From: an uncultured Agrobacterium sp.
Lineage (GTDB): Bacteria > Pseudomonadota > Alphaproteobacteria > Rhizobiales > Rhizobiaceae
Length of the DNA: 64,000 nucleotides
Direction: 5' to 3'
Assembly (NCBI GenBank): GCA_913777615.1
Contig: CAJYTK010000004.1
Location: forward strand, 248,001-312,000
The notes beneath the pieces are model-generated. The model saw only the letters and a list, made by a program, of their open reading frames with translations. It ran no database searches and was not told the origin of the DNA. Both the position numbers and the translations under genes were made by a program. Position 1 is the stretch's first letter; the number at the start of each line of letters is the position of its first letter. Below, in pieces: positions 46,451-54,368 of the stretch.

Positions 46451-46479
46451 CTATAAACAGCGGTTTTTGATCTGACAAG
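46451..46479 (-). promoter_or_regulatory. Predicted promoter of the leuA leader
   Basis: Minus strand CTTGTC (46474-46479), 17-bp spacer, TTATAG (46451-46456). It is a good match to the alphaproteobacterial sigma70 consensus. The expected start is at or next to the ATG at 46443. Confidence 0.7.
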
Positions 46480-46499
46480 TAATCTTCTGCCGTCACCCG

Positions 46500-47696
46500 T
46501 CATTTTAGAGAACGCGCTCTTATAGCGACCACCGCCCGCTGAAGCGCCATCATCAACCCTCCGCCAAGCAGTCCCCAGAAAGCGCCGGAGATTCCCGCGA
46601 AGGACAGCCCGGACGCTGTCACGAGAAATGTGATCGCTGCCGCTTCGCGTGTTTCCGGCTCCTTGAAGGCCGCAACAGCCGAGCCGGAAAAGGCACCGAC
46701 GAGTGCGAGCCCCGCCACCGCCTGGATAAGAATGGGCGGCGCCAGCGCAACGAAAGCGGTGACGACACCGGCCAGCAGGCCAAGGATGATGTAGCCGACA
46801 CCGCCAATGATTGCCGCCCAATAGCGACGCCTCGGGTCTGAATGGGCATCCTCGCCCGCACACATCGCAGCGGTGATCGCCGCAAGGTTCACCGCATGGC
46901 CACCAAAGGGTGCCGAAAGAATTGAGAAGAAGCCTGTCGTGGCAAAGAGTGGTCCGGGCTGCGGATCATAATGATTGACCTTCAGCACCGCGATGCCGGG
47001 GATGTTTTGCGATGCCATGGTAACGATGAAGAGCGGCAATGCGATCGAGACGACCGCATGCAGGCTGAATATCGGCGTGACCCACTCCATAGGCGGCGTC
47101 AGGGACTGCGCCAGCGTGTCGAAAGCGCCGGCCGGGATGTCCACACCGAAGATCATCACCAGCACGAAGGCCAAAAGCGCTGCAGGCACCGCGAAAAGTC
47201 GTTTGAAGGCCCCTACGACGATCCAGGCCAGAATGATCGGGAGGCCGAGCGCCGGATTGAAACCAATCGCCTTGATCGGTGCAAAGCAGAGACCAATGAT
47301 GACGCCGGAGAGCATGGCATTGGCAAGCGGTGCCGGAATGGAGGCCACTGCCCGACCGAGCGGCTTGAACAAGCCTGCGATGATGATGAACGCGGCACAG
47401 ATGATGAAAGCACCCACCGCTGCCGGAAAGCCGCCTTCGATGACACCCGTCGTCGCCAGAAGTGCAGCACCCGGCGTGGACCATGCAATGCTGACCGGCA
47501 GTCTCGTCGCAACCGACAACACGATGGCGCAAAGCCCCATGGAGACGGACAGCGCCATCAGCCCCGATGCCGCCTCGAAATCCGTTGCGCCGACAGCCTT
47601 CAAGCCCTGCAGCACCACAGCGAAAGAGCTGGCAAAGCCTACAAAGGCCGTGAGGCAACCCATGAACAGGGCCTGGAGGGAGAAATCTTTGAACAT
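46500..47696 (-). CDS. BenE-family benzoate/H+ symporter
   Basis: 398-residue membrane protein of the BenE family with about 12 helices; motifs include IAWSTPGAALLATTG, FFSILSAPFGGHAVNLAAITAAMCAG and GISGAFWGLLGGG. Benzoate uptake is known for Acinetobacter BenE; without benzoate catabolic genes nearby the substrate here is only a guess. It lies upstream of leuA in the same direction but is separated by the leuA promoter. Confidence 0.88.
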   Translation of the reverse strand: MFKDFSLQALFMGCLTAFVGFASSFAVVLQGLKAVGATDFEAASGLMALSVSMGLCAIVLSVATRLPVSIAWSTPGAALLATTGVIEGGFPAAVGAFIICAAFIIIAGLFKPLGRAVASIPAPLANAMLSGVIIGLCFAPIKAIGFNPALGLPIILAWIVVGAFKRLFAVPAALLAFVLVMIFGVDIPAGAFDTLAQSLTPPMEWVTPIFSLHAVVSIALPLFIVTMASQNIPGIAVLKVNHYDPQPGPLFATTGFFSILSAPFGGHAVNLAAITAAMCAGEDAHSDPRRRYWAAIIGGVGYIILGLLAGVVTAFVALAPPILIQAVAGLALVGAFSGSAVAAFKEPETREAAAITFLVTASGLSFAGISGAFWGLLGGGLMMALQRAVVAIRARSLK

Positions 47697-47808
47697 GGCC
47701 TACCCGGATAATATTTCACGTAGAGGCTGACCAAAAAACGCAGAGTCGTGCAAGGCCGTTGCAGCCAATCCGAGTACCTTCCGGCACTCTCGTTTGAACA
47801 CAAAGCAA

Positions 47809-47842
47809 AAGCCCGCGCCAGCTTTCACCGGCACGGGCTTTC
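47809..47842 (-). terminator. Intrinsic terminator of clpP
   Basis: Minus strand AAAGCCCGTGCC / GGCGCGGGCTTTT stem (one G·U pair), T-tract after it, about 30 bp beyond the clpP stop. Confidence 0.75.
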
Positions 47843-47870
47843 AATTCAAATCAATACGTCGCGAAGTCCG

Positions 47871-48452
47871 TCAGACTTCCGACTGGTGCTCGACGATCTT
47901 GCCGACGAGACCGTAGGAGACGGCATCATCTGCGCCGAGCCAGTAGTCGCGATCGATGTCCTTGGCGATCTTTTCTTCCGTCTGGCCAGTGGCCTTGGAG
48001 AAGATCTTGATCAGGCGCTGGTTCATCTTGATGATTTCGCGAGCCTGGATTTCGATATCGGAAGCCATGCCGCGCGTGCCACCGGAGGGTTGGTGCAGAA
48101 GGAAGCGGGTGTTGGGCAGGCAGAGGCGACGTTCCTTCGGCACCGATACGTAGATCAGCGCACCAGCAGATGCGACCCAGCCCGTGCCGATGATATAGAC
48201 CTTCGGCTTGATGAACTTGATCATGTCGTGGATGCTGTCGCCGGACTCGACGTGGCCGCCTGGCGAATTGACGTAGACGCGGATGTCGTCATCGCTTGCA
48301 GCAGCAAGGGCGACAAGCTGCGTGCAGACCTTCTGCGCCAGTTCCTGGGTAATCCCGCCATAAATGAAGATCGAACGCGACTTGAAAAGATTCGCTTCCG
48401 TTTCTTTACCGATCGGCAGTTCCTTGCTCTTGTCGTCTTCTTCTTCGTTCAT
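47871..48452 (-). CDS. clpP: ATP-dependent Clp protease proteolytic subunit
   Basis: 193-residue serine protease of the ClpP family. Catalytic Ser in VASAGALIY, His in [10 protein letters not shown] and Asp in DIDRDYW; the family's VNSPGG also appears ([12 protein letters not shown]). It is one of the extra ClpP copies usual in rhizobia, because no clpX or tig is next to it. The ATG at 48452 has GGAG upstream; an ATG at 48470 would add six residues. Confidence 0.93.
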   Translation of the reverse strand: MNEEEDDKSKELPIGKETEANLFKSRSIFIYGGITQELAQKVCTQLVALAAASDDDIRVYVNSPGGHVESGDSIHDMIKFIKPKVYIIGTGWVASAGALIYVSVPKERRLCLPNTRFLLHQPSGGTRGMASDIEIQAREIIKMNQRLIKIFSKATGQTEEKIAKDIDRDYWLGADDAVSYGLVGKIVEHQSEV

Positions 48453-48687
48453 ACGGACGGTCTCCAACATAATTCATTGCCTATCGGACATAGTGTGATT
48501 TGTGTCGTAAAACAATGAGCGAAAAAGACAAGGCGCGGAACTGCTTAATAAAAGCGCTCAATCGGCTGACCCCCGGCAAATGCCGCATGGACAGGCTCTC
48601 ACCGATTGACATATCGTTGGCATCGAAGGTGATGTCGTGTTCCCAAGAACGGCAGGCACCGGACCAGCCAAATTCGAAGAGGGAACG

Positions 48688-49278
48688 ATGCTGAAAAGAC
48701 TTATTCTCGCCGGAGCCAGCCTTGGCGCCACCGCCCTGCCCGCTTTTGCCCACCTGAACCCGGAAGAGCACGGCTCCTTCATGGCCGGCGTGTCGCATCC
48801 GCTTTTCGGCGCAGACCATATCCTTGCCATGGTCGCCGTTGGCCTGTGGGCATCGCAGATCGCCATGAGTGAGGACCGCAAAAACGCATTATGGGCCGTT
48901 CCGGCAGCCTTCGTCAGCACCATGGCAGTGGGCTTCTTCCTCGCCGTCTACGGCGTTGGCCTGCCCTTCGTCGAGCCTGCCATCCTCGCCTCCGTCATCG
49001 GCCTTGGCCTCCTGGTGGCCATCGCTGCCAAGCTTCCGACCGTAGCGGCAGCAGCCATCGTCGGTGTTTTCGCACTCTTCCACGGTCACGCGCATGGTGG
49101 CGAGCTTGGAACGGCGGGCGCGCTGCAGTTCGGCATCGGCTTCATGATCGCAACCGCGCTCCTGCACCTTGCCGGCGTGGCCCTTGGTCTGGGCGTCTCG
49201 CGCTTCGGTTCCACCGCAGCCCGTATCGCGGGCGCCCTGACGGCGCTTGCCGGTCTCTCTCTCGCTTTCGGCGGATGA
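48688..49278 (+). CDS. HupE/UreJ-family metal transporter
   Basis: 196-residue membrane protein with a signal peptide (about 1-21) and five or six helices. The metal-binding motif HPLFGADHILAMVAVG and the FHGHAHGGE loop are the hallmarks. HupE proteins transport Ni(II), or cobalt in some bacteria. No hydrogenase, urease or cobalamin gene is adjacent and no cobalamin riboswitch is visible upstream, so the metal is not fixed. The ATG at 48688 follows GAGGGAACG. Confidence 0.9.
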   Translation: MLKRLILAGASLGATALPAFAHLNPEEHGSFMAGVSHPLFGADHILAMVAVGLWASQIAMSEDRKNALWAVPAAFVSTMAVGFFLAVYGVGLPFVEPAILASVIGLGLLVAIAAKLPTVAAAAIVGVFALFHGHAHGGELGTAGALQFGIGFMIATALLHLAGVALGLGVSRFGSTAARIAGALTALAGLSLAFGG

Positions 49279-49330
49279 GGTATCGGATTACAGAAATGTA
49301 AGAAATCGGGGCTTTGAAAAATCCGATTTG

Positions 49331-49373
49331 AACTCTACCTCCTTGGTATGCGTTTCTCGACATGCCAAGGAGG
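49331..49373 (+). promoter_or_regulatory. 13-bp inverted repeat over the DUF2076 ribosome binding site
   Basis: CCTCCTTGGTATG (49338-49350), 10-nt loop, CATGCCAAGGAGG (49361-49373), one G·U pair. The 3' arm contains the Shine-Dalgarno AAGGAGG. An alternative reading is an EcfG-like promoter, GAAC (49333-..)-N17-CGTT (49351-49354), overlapping the repeat. Confidence 0.5.
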
Positions 49374-49379
49374 CAAGAG

Positions 49380-50177
49380 ATGTCACCAGAAGAAACCCAA
49401 CTGCTCAAGGGCCTGTTCGACAGGATCAGGACCGCATCGTCCACCGCCCGTGACCCGGAAGCCGAAGCACTGATCGACCAGTCGGTCCGGGATCAGCCGC
49501 ATGCACCCTATTACCTCGCACAGGCCGTCATCGTGCAGGAAAAGGGCCTGGAAGCCGCAGCCGCCCACATCAAGCAGCTTGAAGAGCGTATCCACCAGCT
49601 CGAATCCGGCGCCGGCGACCAGCAGCGCGGCACCCAGGGCGGTTTTCTGAGCTCCATATTCGGCACCAACCAGCCGCAGGCGCCCGCTCCTGCACCAACC
49701 CCACAGCCGCCACAACCGCAGTCGACCTACCGCAACGACATGTCCGGGCAGACCGCTGGACCCTGGGGTAGAAGTCAGGATGCGCAGCAGCCGAGCGGTC
49801 CGTGGAGCCAGCAGGCCTCCGGCTTCGGACGCGCCGGTGGCGGAGGCGGAGGATTCCTCCAGGGTGCGCTTGGCACTGCAGCGGGCGTGGCCGGCGGCAT
49901 GCTGCTCGCCAATTCGTTAAGCGGCATTTTCTCCAACCACATGGCCTCATCCGGCTGGGGCTCGCCATTTTCCGGCGGCAACCCGGTTGGCAATGCGCCG
50001 GTCGAAGAAACCGTGATCAACAATTATTACGGCGACGACCCACAGCAGGCCAACGCCGATAACAACGACAATGACGTCCAGCAGGCGGACTATACGCCGG
50101 ACGACAACGACACGAGTTATGACGATAGCAGCAACGACATGGACTTCGACTCAGGCGACGATAGCTCTTTCGTCTGA
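49380..50177 (+). CDS. DUF2076 protein
   Basis: 265-residue protein. The N-terminus (about 1-80) is the DUF2076 domain: SPEETQLLKGLFDRIRTASSTARDPEAEALI, then a helical region (IKQLEERIHQLES). The middle is rich in Pro, Gln, Ala and Gly, with GGGGGFLQGALGTAAGVAGGMLLANSL resembling a glycine-zipper hydrophobic segment. The tail is very acidic and rich in Asp, Asn and Ser. The ATG at 49380 is set by the GGAGG in the upstream repeat. Function unknown; an envelope or periplasmic role is possible but not shown. Confidence 0.85.
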   Translation: MSPEETQLLKGLFDRIRTASSTARDPEAEALIDQSVRDQPHAPYYLAQAVIVQEKGLEAAAAHIKQLEERIHQLESGAGDQQRGTQGGFLSSIFGTNQPQAPAPAPTPQPPQPQSTYRNDMSGQTAGPWGRSQDAQQPSGPWSQQASGFGRAGGGGGGFLQGALGTAAGVAGGMLLANSLSGIFSNHMASSGWGSPFSGGNPVGNAPVEETVINNYYGDDPQQANADNNDNDVQQADYTPDDNDTSYDDSSNDMDFDSGDDSSFV

Positions 50178-50275
50178 GCCTTTATGATGCCTGTGCCAGA
50201 ACTCCCGTAGCCTAACAATCCGAAGCGTAGAAGCCACGATTTCTAGGTAACCAACGGAGATTCCTGGATAGGCTG

Positions 50276-50740
50276 TCAGCCGCGACCACGGTAGGTCGCC
50301 ACCCCTTGATCCGGCAGCCAGACGCCTTCGGGCGCTGGCCCGGTCTGCCAGAACACATCGATGGGAATGCCGCCGCGCGGATACCAGTAAGCGCCGATGC
50401 GCAGCCACTTGGGCGCCAGCAGGTCGACGAGGCGCTTGGCGATATAGATCGAGCAATCCTCGTGAAATGCGCCGTGATTGCGGAAGGAATGCAGAAAGAG
50501 CTTCAGAGACTTCGATTCCACAAGGAAATCACCCGGGATGTAATCGATGACGATATGGGCAAAATCCGGCTGTCCCGTCATCGGGCAGAGCGAGGTGAAT
50601 TCCGGCGCAGTGAAGCGCACGACGTAATCCGTTCCCGCATTGCCGTTCGGGACGCGCTCCAGAACGGCACTTTCTGGATTTTCAGGGGCCGCGACCTGCG
50701 CGCCCAGCTGGGACAGGCCGGAAACATCCGTCACTGACAT
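50276..50740 (-). CDS. queF: NADPH-dependent 7-cyano-7-deazaguanine reductase
   Basis: Reduces preQ0 to preQ1 in queuosine biosynthesis. 154 residues, the short (type I) QueF. The catalytic Cys is in [14 protein letters not shown], followed by [15 protein letters not shown] and the FHEDC segment. The CDF exporter gene follows upstream with only 3 bp between them, suggesting cotranscription. Confidence 0.96.
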   Translation of the reverse strand: MSVTDVSGLSQLGAQVAAPENPESAVLERVPNGNAGTDYVVRFTAPEFTSLCPMTGQPDFAHIVIDYIPGDFLVESKSLKLFLHSFRNHGAFHEDCSIYIAKRLVDLLAPKWLRIGAYWYPRGGIPIDVFWQTGPAPEGVWLPDQGVATYRGRG

Positions 50741-50743
50741 GGC

Positions 50744-51661
50744 TTAAACTCCTGGTTCTAACACATTGACGCGGACGCCATGGGCCTGTTCGCTTTCAGG
50801 CTCGACGTGAATGGCAAGCGTGGCGCCGGGTATCACGCCCCTTATGGCATCTTCAAGGCGATCGCAAATCTCATGCGCCGCGCCCACCGACATGCTGGCG
50901 GGCACGACGACGTGAAAATCGATGAAAGCCGCCGCCCCTGCCCTGCGGGTCTTCAAGTCATGCACATTGAGCACGCCAGCGGAATTTTCCGCGATCGCCT
51001 TCTTGATCGCCTCGTCCTCCTCCGGCTCCACCGCCTTGTCCATCAGCCCGCCGAGCGAATGGAGAATGACCTTGGAGCCCTGGATGAGAATATTGATGGC
51101 AACCAAAATGGCGAGCAGCGGGTCGAGGATCGCATAGCCCGTGACGATCGCCAGCACGAGGCCAATCAGGACACCGATCGAAGTCACGACATCCGACATG
51201 ATGTGATGACCATCGGCCGTTAGCGCAGGCGAAGCGTGTTTGCGACCAACGCGGATAAGAATGGTTGCCCAGACGGCATTCAGCCCGCCCGCAAAGGCGT
51301 TGATCGCCAGACCCAGCACCGGCGCCTCTGGCAAGCGCGGCTCGAACAATCCGCCCCAGGCTTCCTTGACGATCAGGAGAGCGGCCACGACGATCAACAC
51401 ACCTTCGACCACGGCAGATATATATTCTGCCTTGTGATGGCCGAACTGGTGATCGTCATCTGCGGGCTTTTGCGCATAACGGATGACGAAATAGGCAATG
51501 AAGGCCGCAACCACATTGACGGTCGACTCCAGACCGTCGGACAAAAGCGCGACCGAGCCGGTCACCCACCATGCCGAAAGTTTCAGTCCGAGGACGAGAA
51601 ACGAAAACGGAATGCCCCAGAAAGCCAGCTTTCGGACGAGAGCGTTACCTTCAGCATTCAT
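50744..51661 (-). CDS. Cation diffusion facilitator metal exporter
   Basis: 305-residue inner-membrane exporter with six helices and a C-terminal cytoplasmic domain. The metal site in helix 2 reads SDGLESTVN: the family's DxxxD pattern appears as DxxxS. The second half-site, DGHHIMSD (HxxxD), is present. Variants of this kind occur in Fe/Co-type CDFs, so iron or cobalt efflux is possible. The ATG at 51661 follows GGGGT. Confidence 0.88.
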   Translation of the reverse strand: MNAEGNALVRKLAFWGIPFSFLVLGLKLSAWWVTGSVALLSDGLESTVNVVAAFIAYFVIRYAQKPADDDHQFGHHKAEYISAVVEGVLIVVAALLIVKEAWGGLFEPRLPEAPVLGLAINAFAGGLNAVWATILIRVGRKHASPALTADGHHIMSDVVTSIGVLIGLVLAIVTGYAILDPLLAILVAINILIQGSKVILHSLGGLMDKAVEPEEDEAIKKAIAENSAGVLNVHDLKTRRAGAAAFIDFHVVVPASMSVGAAHEICDRLEDAIRGVIPGATLAIHVEPESEQAHGVRVNVLEPGV

Positions 51662-51705
51662 GACGAAACCCCGTGCAGATGCAAACGAATTGCAGAAATG
51701 GCCCT

Positions 51706-51750
51706 TAAAACGCACGAACCGCCCGCACGAGGGTTCGTGCAGGCGGTTCG
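51706..51750 (-). terminator. Strong terminator of the glyoxalase-fold gene
   Basis: Minus strand CGAACCGCCTGCACGA / TCGTGCGGGCGGTTCG, 16-bp stem with one mismatch or wobble, 4-nt loop, followed by TGCGTTTTAA. Confidence 0.7.
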
Positions 51751-51787
51751 CTGTTGGCGCGTTCTATGATTTAATCTGACCGCAGGG

Positions 51788-52177
51788 TCAAGCGCTTTTC
51801 GCCTCTTGCCGCTCGCAGAAGCGGATGCGGTTGGCGAAAGGATCGGTCACCTCCATCTGCAGTCCCCAGGGCAGCGGCTCGATGCCGGGCTTCATGTAGG
51901 TGTAATCTTTCGCCGCAAGCTCGCGCTGATAGGCTTCCACACCGACAGTCTCGACAAACACGGTCGAACCAGGCGTCGCATCGCCATGATGCCCGCTTAG
52001 ATGAAGGACGAGGCCTGCACGCGAGACCTGCATGTAGAGCGGAAAATTATCGCCAAAGCGATGCTCCCAATCCACCGAAAACCCGAGGAAATCGATATAG
52101 AACTCACGCGCCTTGGCCTCGTCGAAGATGCGCAGGATGGGGCAGACGCGGGTGAAGGATGGTTTGTCGCTCGACAT
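51788..52177 (-). CDS. Glyoxalase/bleomycin-resistance superfamily protein
   Basis: 129-residue VOC-fold protein (RVCPILRIFDEAKAREFYIDFLGFSVDWEHRFG; LHLSGHHGD; QMEVTDPFANRIRF). Conserved His and Glu suggest a metal or drug-binding role, but the substrate is unknown. It precedes the strong terminator. Confidence 0.83.
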   Translation of the reverse strand: MSSDKPSFTRVCPILRIFDEAKAREFYIDFLGFSVDWEHRFGDNFPLYMQVSRAGLVLHLSGHHGDATPGSTVFVETVGVEAYQRELAAKDYTYMKPGIEPLPWGLQMEVTDPFANRIRFCERQEAKSA

Positions 52178-52250
52178 GAAAACTCACTTTCCGAACATCA
52201 AAACGCTTGCTTGATCGAGGCGCGCGGACACATCTGCCAGCCGGGCCAGA

Positions 52251-52733
52251 TCAGATGGGCTCGACACCATAGGCTTGATAGGCGCTAGCCATCCTCTCGC
52301 CTTCGGTTCGATCCGGGAAAAGCCGATAGCTTGGTGCCAGGATACGGGAAACCTTCTCCATCTGGATGGAGATAATATGGCGGATGGGAAAATCATCGCC
52401 CCCCATTTGCAACAACCGCGCGCCAACAGTGGAAAAATCAATGTCGTCTGGCCCGATAATCACAGCCTGGCCCGTCACTTTGAAGCCACGCTGGCGAAAG
52501 ACGTCGATGAAGCTGACGCATACCGCAGGGTGCGCGCGGATATTTCGAACAGTATTACTGAAGGCAATGTCAGCCACGACGATACGATCGTCACCATAGG
52601 AGGAAGAGATTTCCTTCGGCGTGACATTGGGCGTCCCATCGGCATCGACCGTTGCCAGCCAGCATAAAACCGAGTTGGCGATATCGGTTCTCATCGCGTC
52701 ATTGATCTGCAAATTTTGCCTTGCTCCATTCAC
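52251..52733 (-). CDS. Pyridoxamine 5'-phosphate oxidase-fold protein
   Basis: 160-residue flavin-type split-barrel protein. The N-terminal SVLCWLATVDADGTPNVTPKEI is the family signature. The GTG at 52733 is preceded by GGAG. Cofactor and substrate are not known; members bind FMN, F420 or haem. Confidence 0.82.
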   Translation of the reverse strand: MNGARQNLQINDAMRTDIANSVLCWLATVDADGTPNVTPKEISSSYGDDRIVVADIAFSNTVRNIRAHPAVCVSFIDVFRQRGFKVTGQAVIIGPDDIDFSTVGARLLQMGGDDFPIRHIISIQMEKVSRILAPSYRLFPDRTEGERMASAYQAYGVEPI

Positions 52734-52811
52734 GATGGGGCTCCGATGTCAGGCTGGCTGAAATGGATTGCCACCTGTCGGCTTCGATCCGACCGCCATC
52801 TGCCGCGCTCG

Positions 52812-53444
52812 CTAAACCCTGCTGAGCAGCAGTTTGATGCCTGCAAAACCAAAGAACAGCGCCAGCGTCACCTCAATGGAACGCTTGGCTTTCTGATAAA
52901 TCCGGATTGCGGGTGCCGTTGAAAATAGCAGGGCATAACCGCAGAAGATCACGAGGCCGAGCAACGCGCACCCGCAGATAATCGCTGCAAGCGTTGCAGG
53001 CCCGGCGCCGGGTTTGAGGCCAAGCGACATGATGGCGAGCCACCCCAGAACCGCCTTCGGATTGGTGAGGTGCAGCAGCAGGCCACGGCGATAAAGCTTG
53101 CCATAATCCGCCCTGCTGCTGGTCGCAATGCCGGGCTCAGCCTGCGGAGCCTTGGCAAAGGCAGACCGTGCGGATTTGTAGGCGAGATAAAGCAGATAGA
53201 AGCCACCGGCGATCTTGATGACGAAGAGCGCATTGGCATAGGTGGCGAGCACAGCTGATAGCCCCGTCGCGGCAATAGCCGCCCAGGTGAGAGAGCCCGT
53301 CATGACCCCAAGCGCGAGCACGATGGCCGGCGCCCTGCCCTGGCTCATAGCGATCGCCATGATCGTCATATTGCTCGGACCTGGGCTCGCAACTGCGATG
53401 ATATAGGCGACATAGACGATCAGCAGTTGGTGCAAGTCGAGCAT
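52812..53444 (-). CDS. LysE-family amino acid exporter
   Basis: 210-residue inner-membrane protein with about six helices. The N-terminal AVASPGPSNMTIMAIAMSQGR motif and LLLHLTNPKAVLGWLAIM are diagnostic of LysE/RhtB exporters. Ligand unknown. The ATG at 53444 has a weak Shine-Dalgarno; a longer start is possible. Confidence 0.88.
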   Translation of the reverse strand: MLDLHQLLIVYVAYIIAVASPGPSNMTIMAIAMSQGRAPAIVLALGVMTGSLTWAAIAATGLSAVLATYANALFVIKIAGGFYLLYLAYKSARSAFAKAPQAEPGIATSSRADYGKLYRRGLLLHLTNPKAVLGWLAIMSLGLKPGAGPATLAAIICGCALLGLVIFCGYALLFSTAPAIRIYQKAKRSIEVTLALFFGFAGIKLLLSRV

Positions 53445-53600
53445 TTGTTGGACTTTCTCTGCGCAGGGCTTTTGTGGCGCTATGTCATCCGAGCGATGGG
53501 GCCGTGTCAATTCGCGGGGAGACGAAGTGTTGCGGCGGAGATGTCGTTCAGGACCGAGGGATATAAGCCACAGAATTCACCGGCTCGACTGTCGCTATCG

Positions 53601-54308
53601 CTATCTGCCAACCGGAAGAAACCCTGCGGAAAAGACGCCCGCATCATTATGCAACCGCAAAGACGCCGTCAGAAGGCGCGGCAAGGGCGTCCACAAACCG
53701 GTGCTCACGCCCGCCTGTCGAAGCGCGGCAGCCGTCCAGATATTGCAGCCCACCAGCACATTGAACCAACCTTCGGCTTCGAAAAACGCATCGTCCTTGC
53801 CGTAGGACTCGCCGGGAAGCGGGACCTGCTCGCCATCCGCCTTTGAGAAGCTCGCGGCAATGAAATCGATGAGTCTTTCATATCCCGCAGCAGACAGATC
53901 AACAGGCAAGACGCTGGGGTCGGCAAGAGCGATATCGCCAGCCAGCGCCACATGCATGGCCGAACGGTCAAGGGTAAGGCTCTTCAACACAGGCATCGGT
54001 CGCAGATCGGCCCATGTGGGTGTCTGGGTATAGAATGCCCGCCCGCCCCAACCGAAGACGATGTAGCGAAGACCAGGATGATCGATCTCGAGATCGGCAT
54101 CGCGCAGAAAGGCAAAGCGCGACAACAACTCCGCATCCGCCGGCACCGCGATATCGGTGTGGATGGGGTTGCTGAGAACCAGGATACGGCGGGACGTCTC
54201 GCCGGTGGTGGCCTCACTGTGCGTAAGTGGTCTCGGCACAGCTACGCCAAGCGCAATGCCGATGAAGCCCAGCAAGAAAACCAGAAATATATATTTTAGG
54301 ACTTTCAC
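53601..54308 (-). CDS. TIGR02117/DUF2459 family protein
   Basis: 235-residue protein with an N-terminal signal anchor (about 4-24) and a periplasmic domain: NPIHTDIAVPA, YIVFGWGGRAFYTQTPTWADL, and the later NVLVGCNIWTAAALRQAG. The family is uncharacterised and is sometimes found near urease or PHA genes, neither of which is present here. Confidence 0.82.
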   Translation of the reverse strand: MKVLKYIFLVFLLGFIGIALGVAVPRPLTHSEATTGETSRRILVLSNPIHTDIAVPADAELLSRFAFLRDADLEIDHPGLRYIVFGWGGRAFYTQTPTWADLRPMPVLKSLTLDRSAMHVALAGDIALADPSVLPVDLSAAGYERLIDFIAASFSKADGEQVPLPGESYGKDDAFFEAEGWFNVLVGCNIWTAAALRQAGVSTGLWTPLPRLLTASLRLHNDAGVFSAGFLPVGR

Positions 54309-54334
54309 CAGCGCTCACGCAAAGCAGGAGACAT

Positions 54335-54356
54335 GGCGGCGTCCAAAGACGCCGCC
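54335..54356 (-). terminator. Stable hairpin downstream of trpE(G)
   Basis: GGCGGCGTC-loop-GACGCCGCC, perfect 9-bp stem with a 4-nt loop, 13 bp past the trpE(G) stop. There is no U-tract on the minus strand, so it is probably a Rho-assisted end or stabiliser. Confidence 0.45.
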
Positions 54357-54368
54357 AAGGATTTGTAA

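Noticed and set aside
48481-48687. Cobalamin riboswitch upstream of hupE
   Set aside because: The B12-box and expected length are not present.
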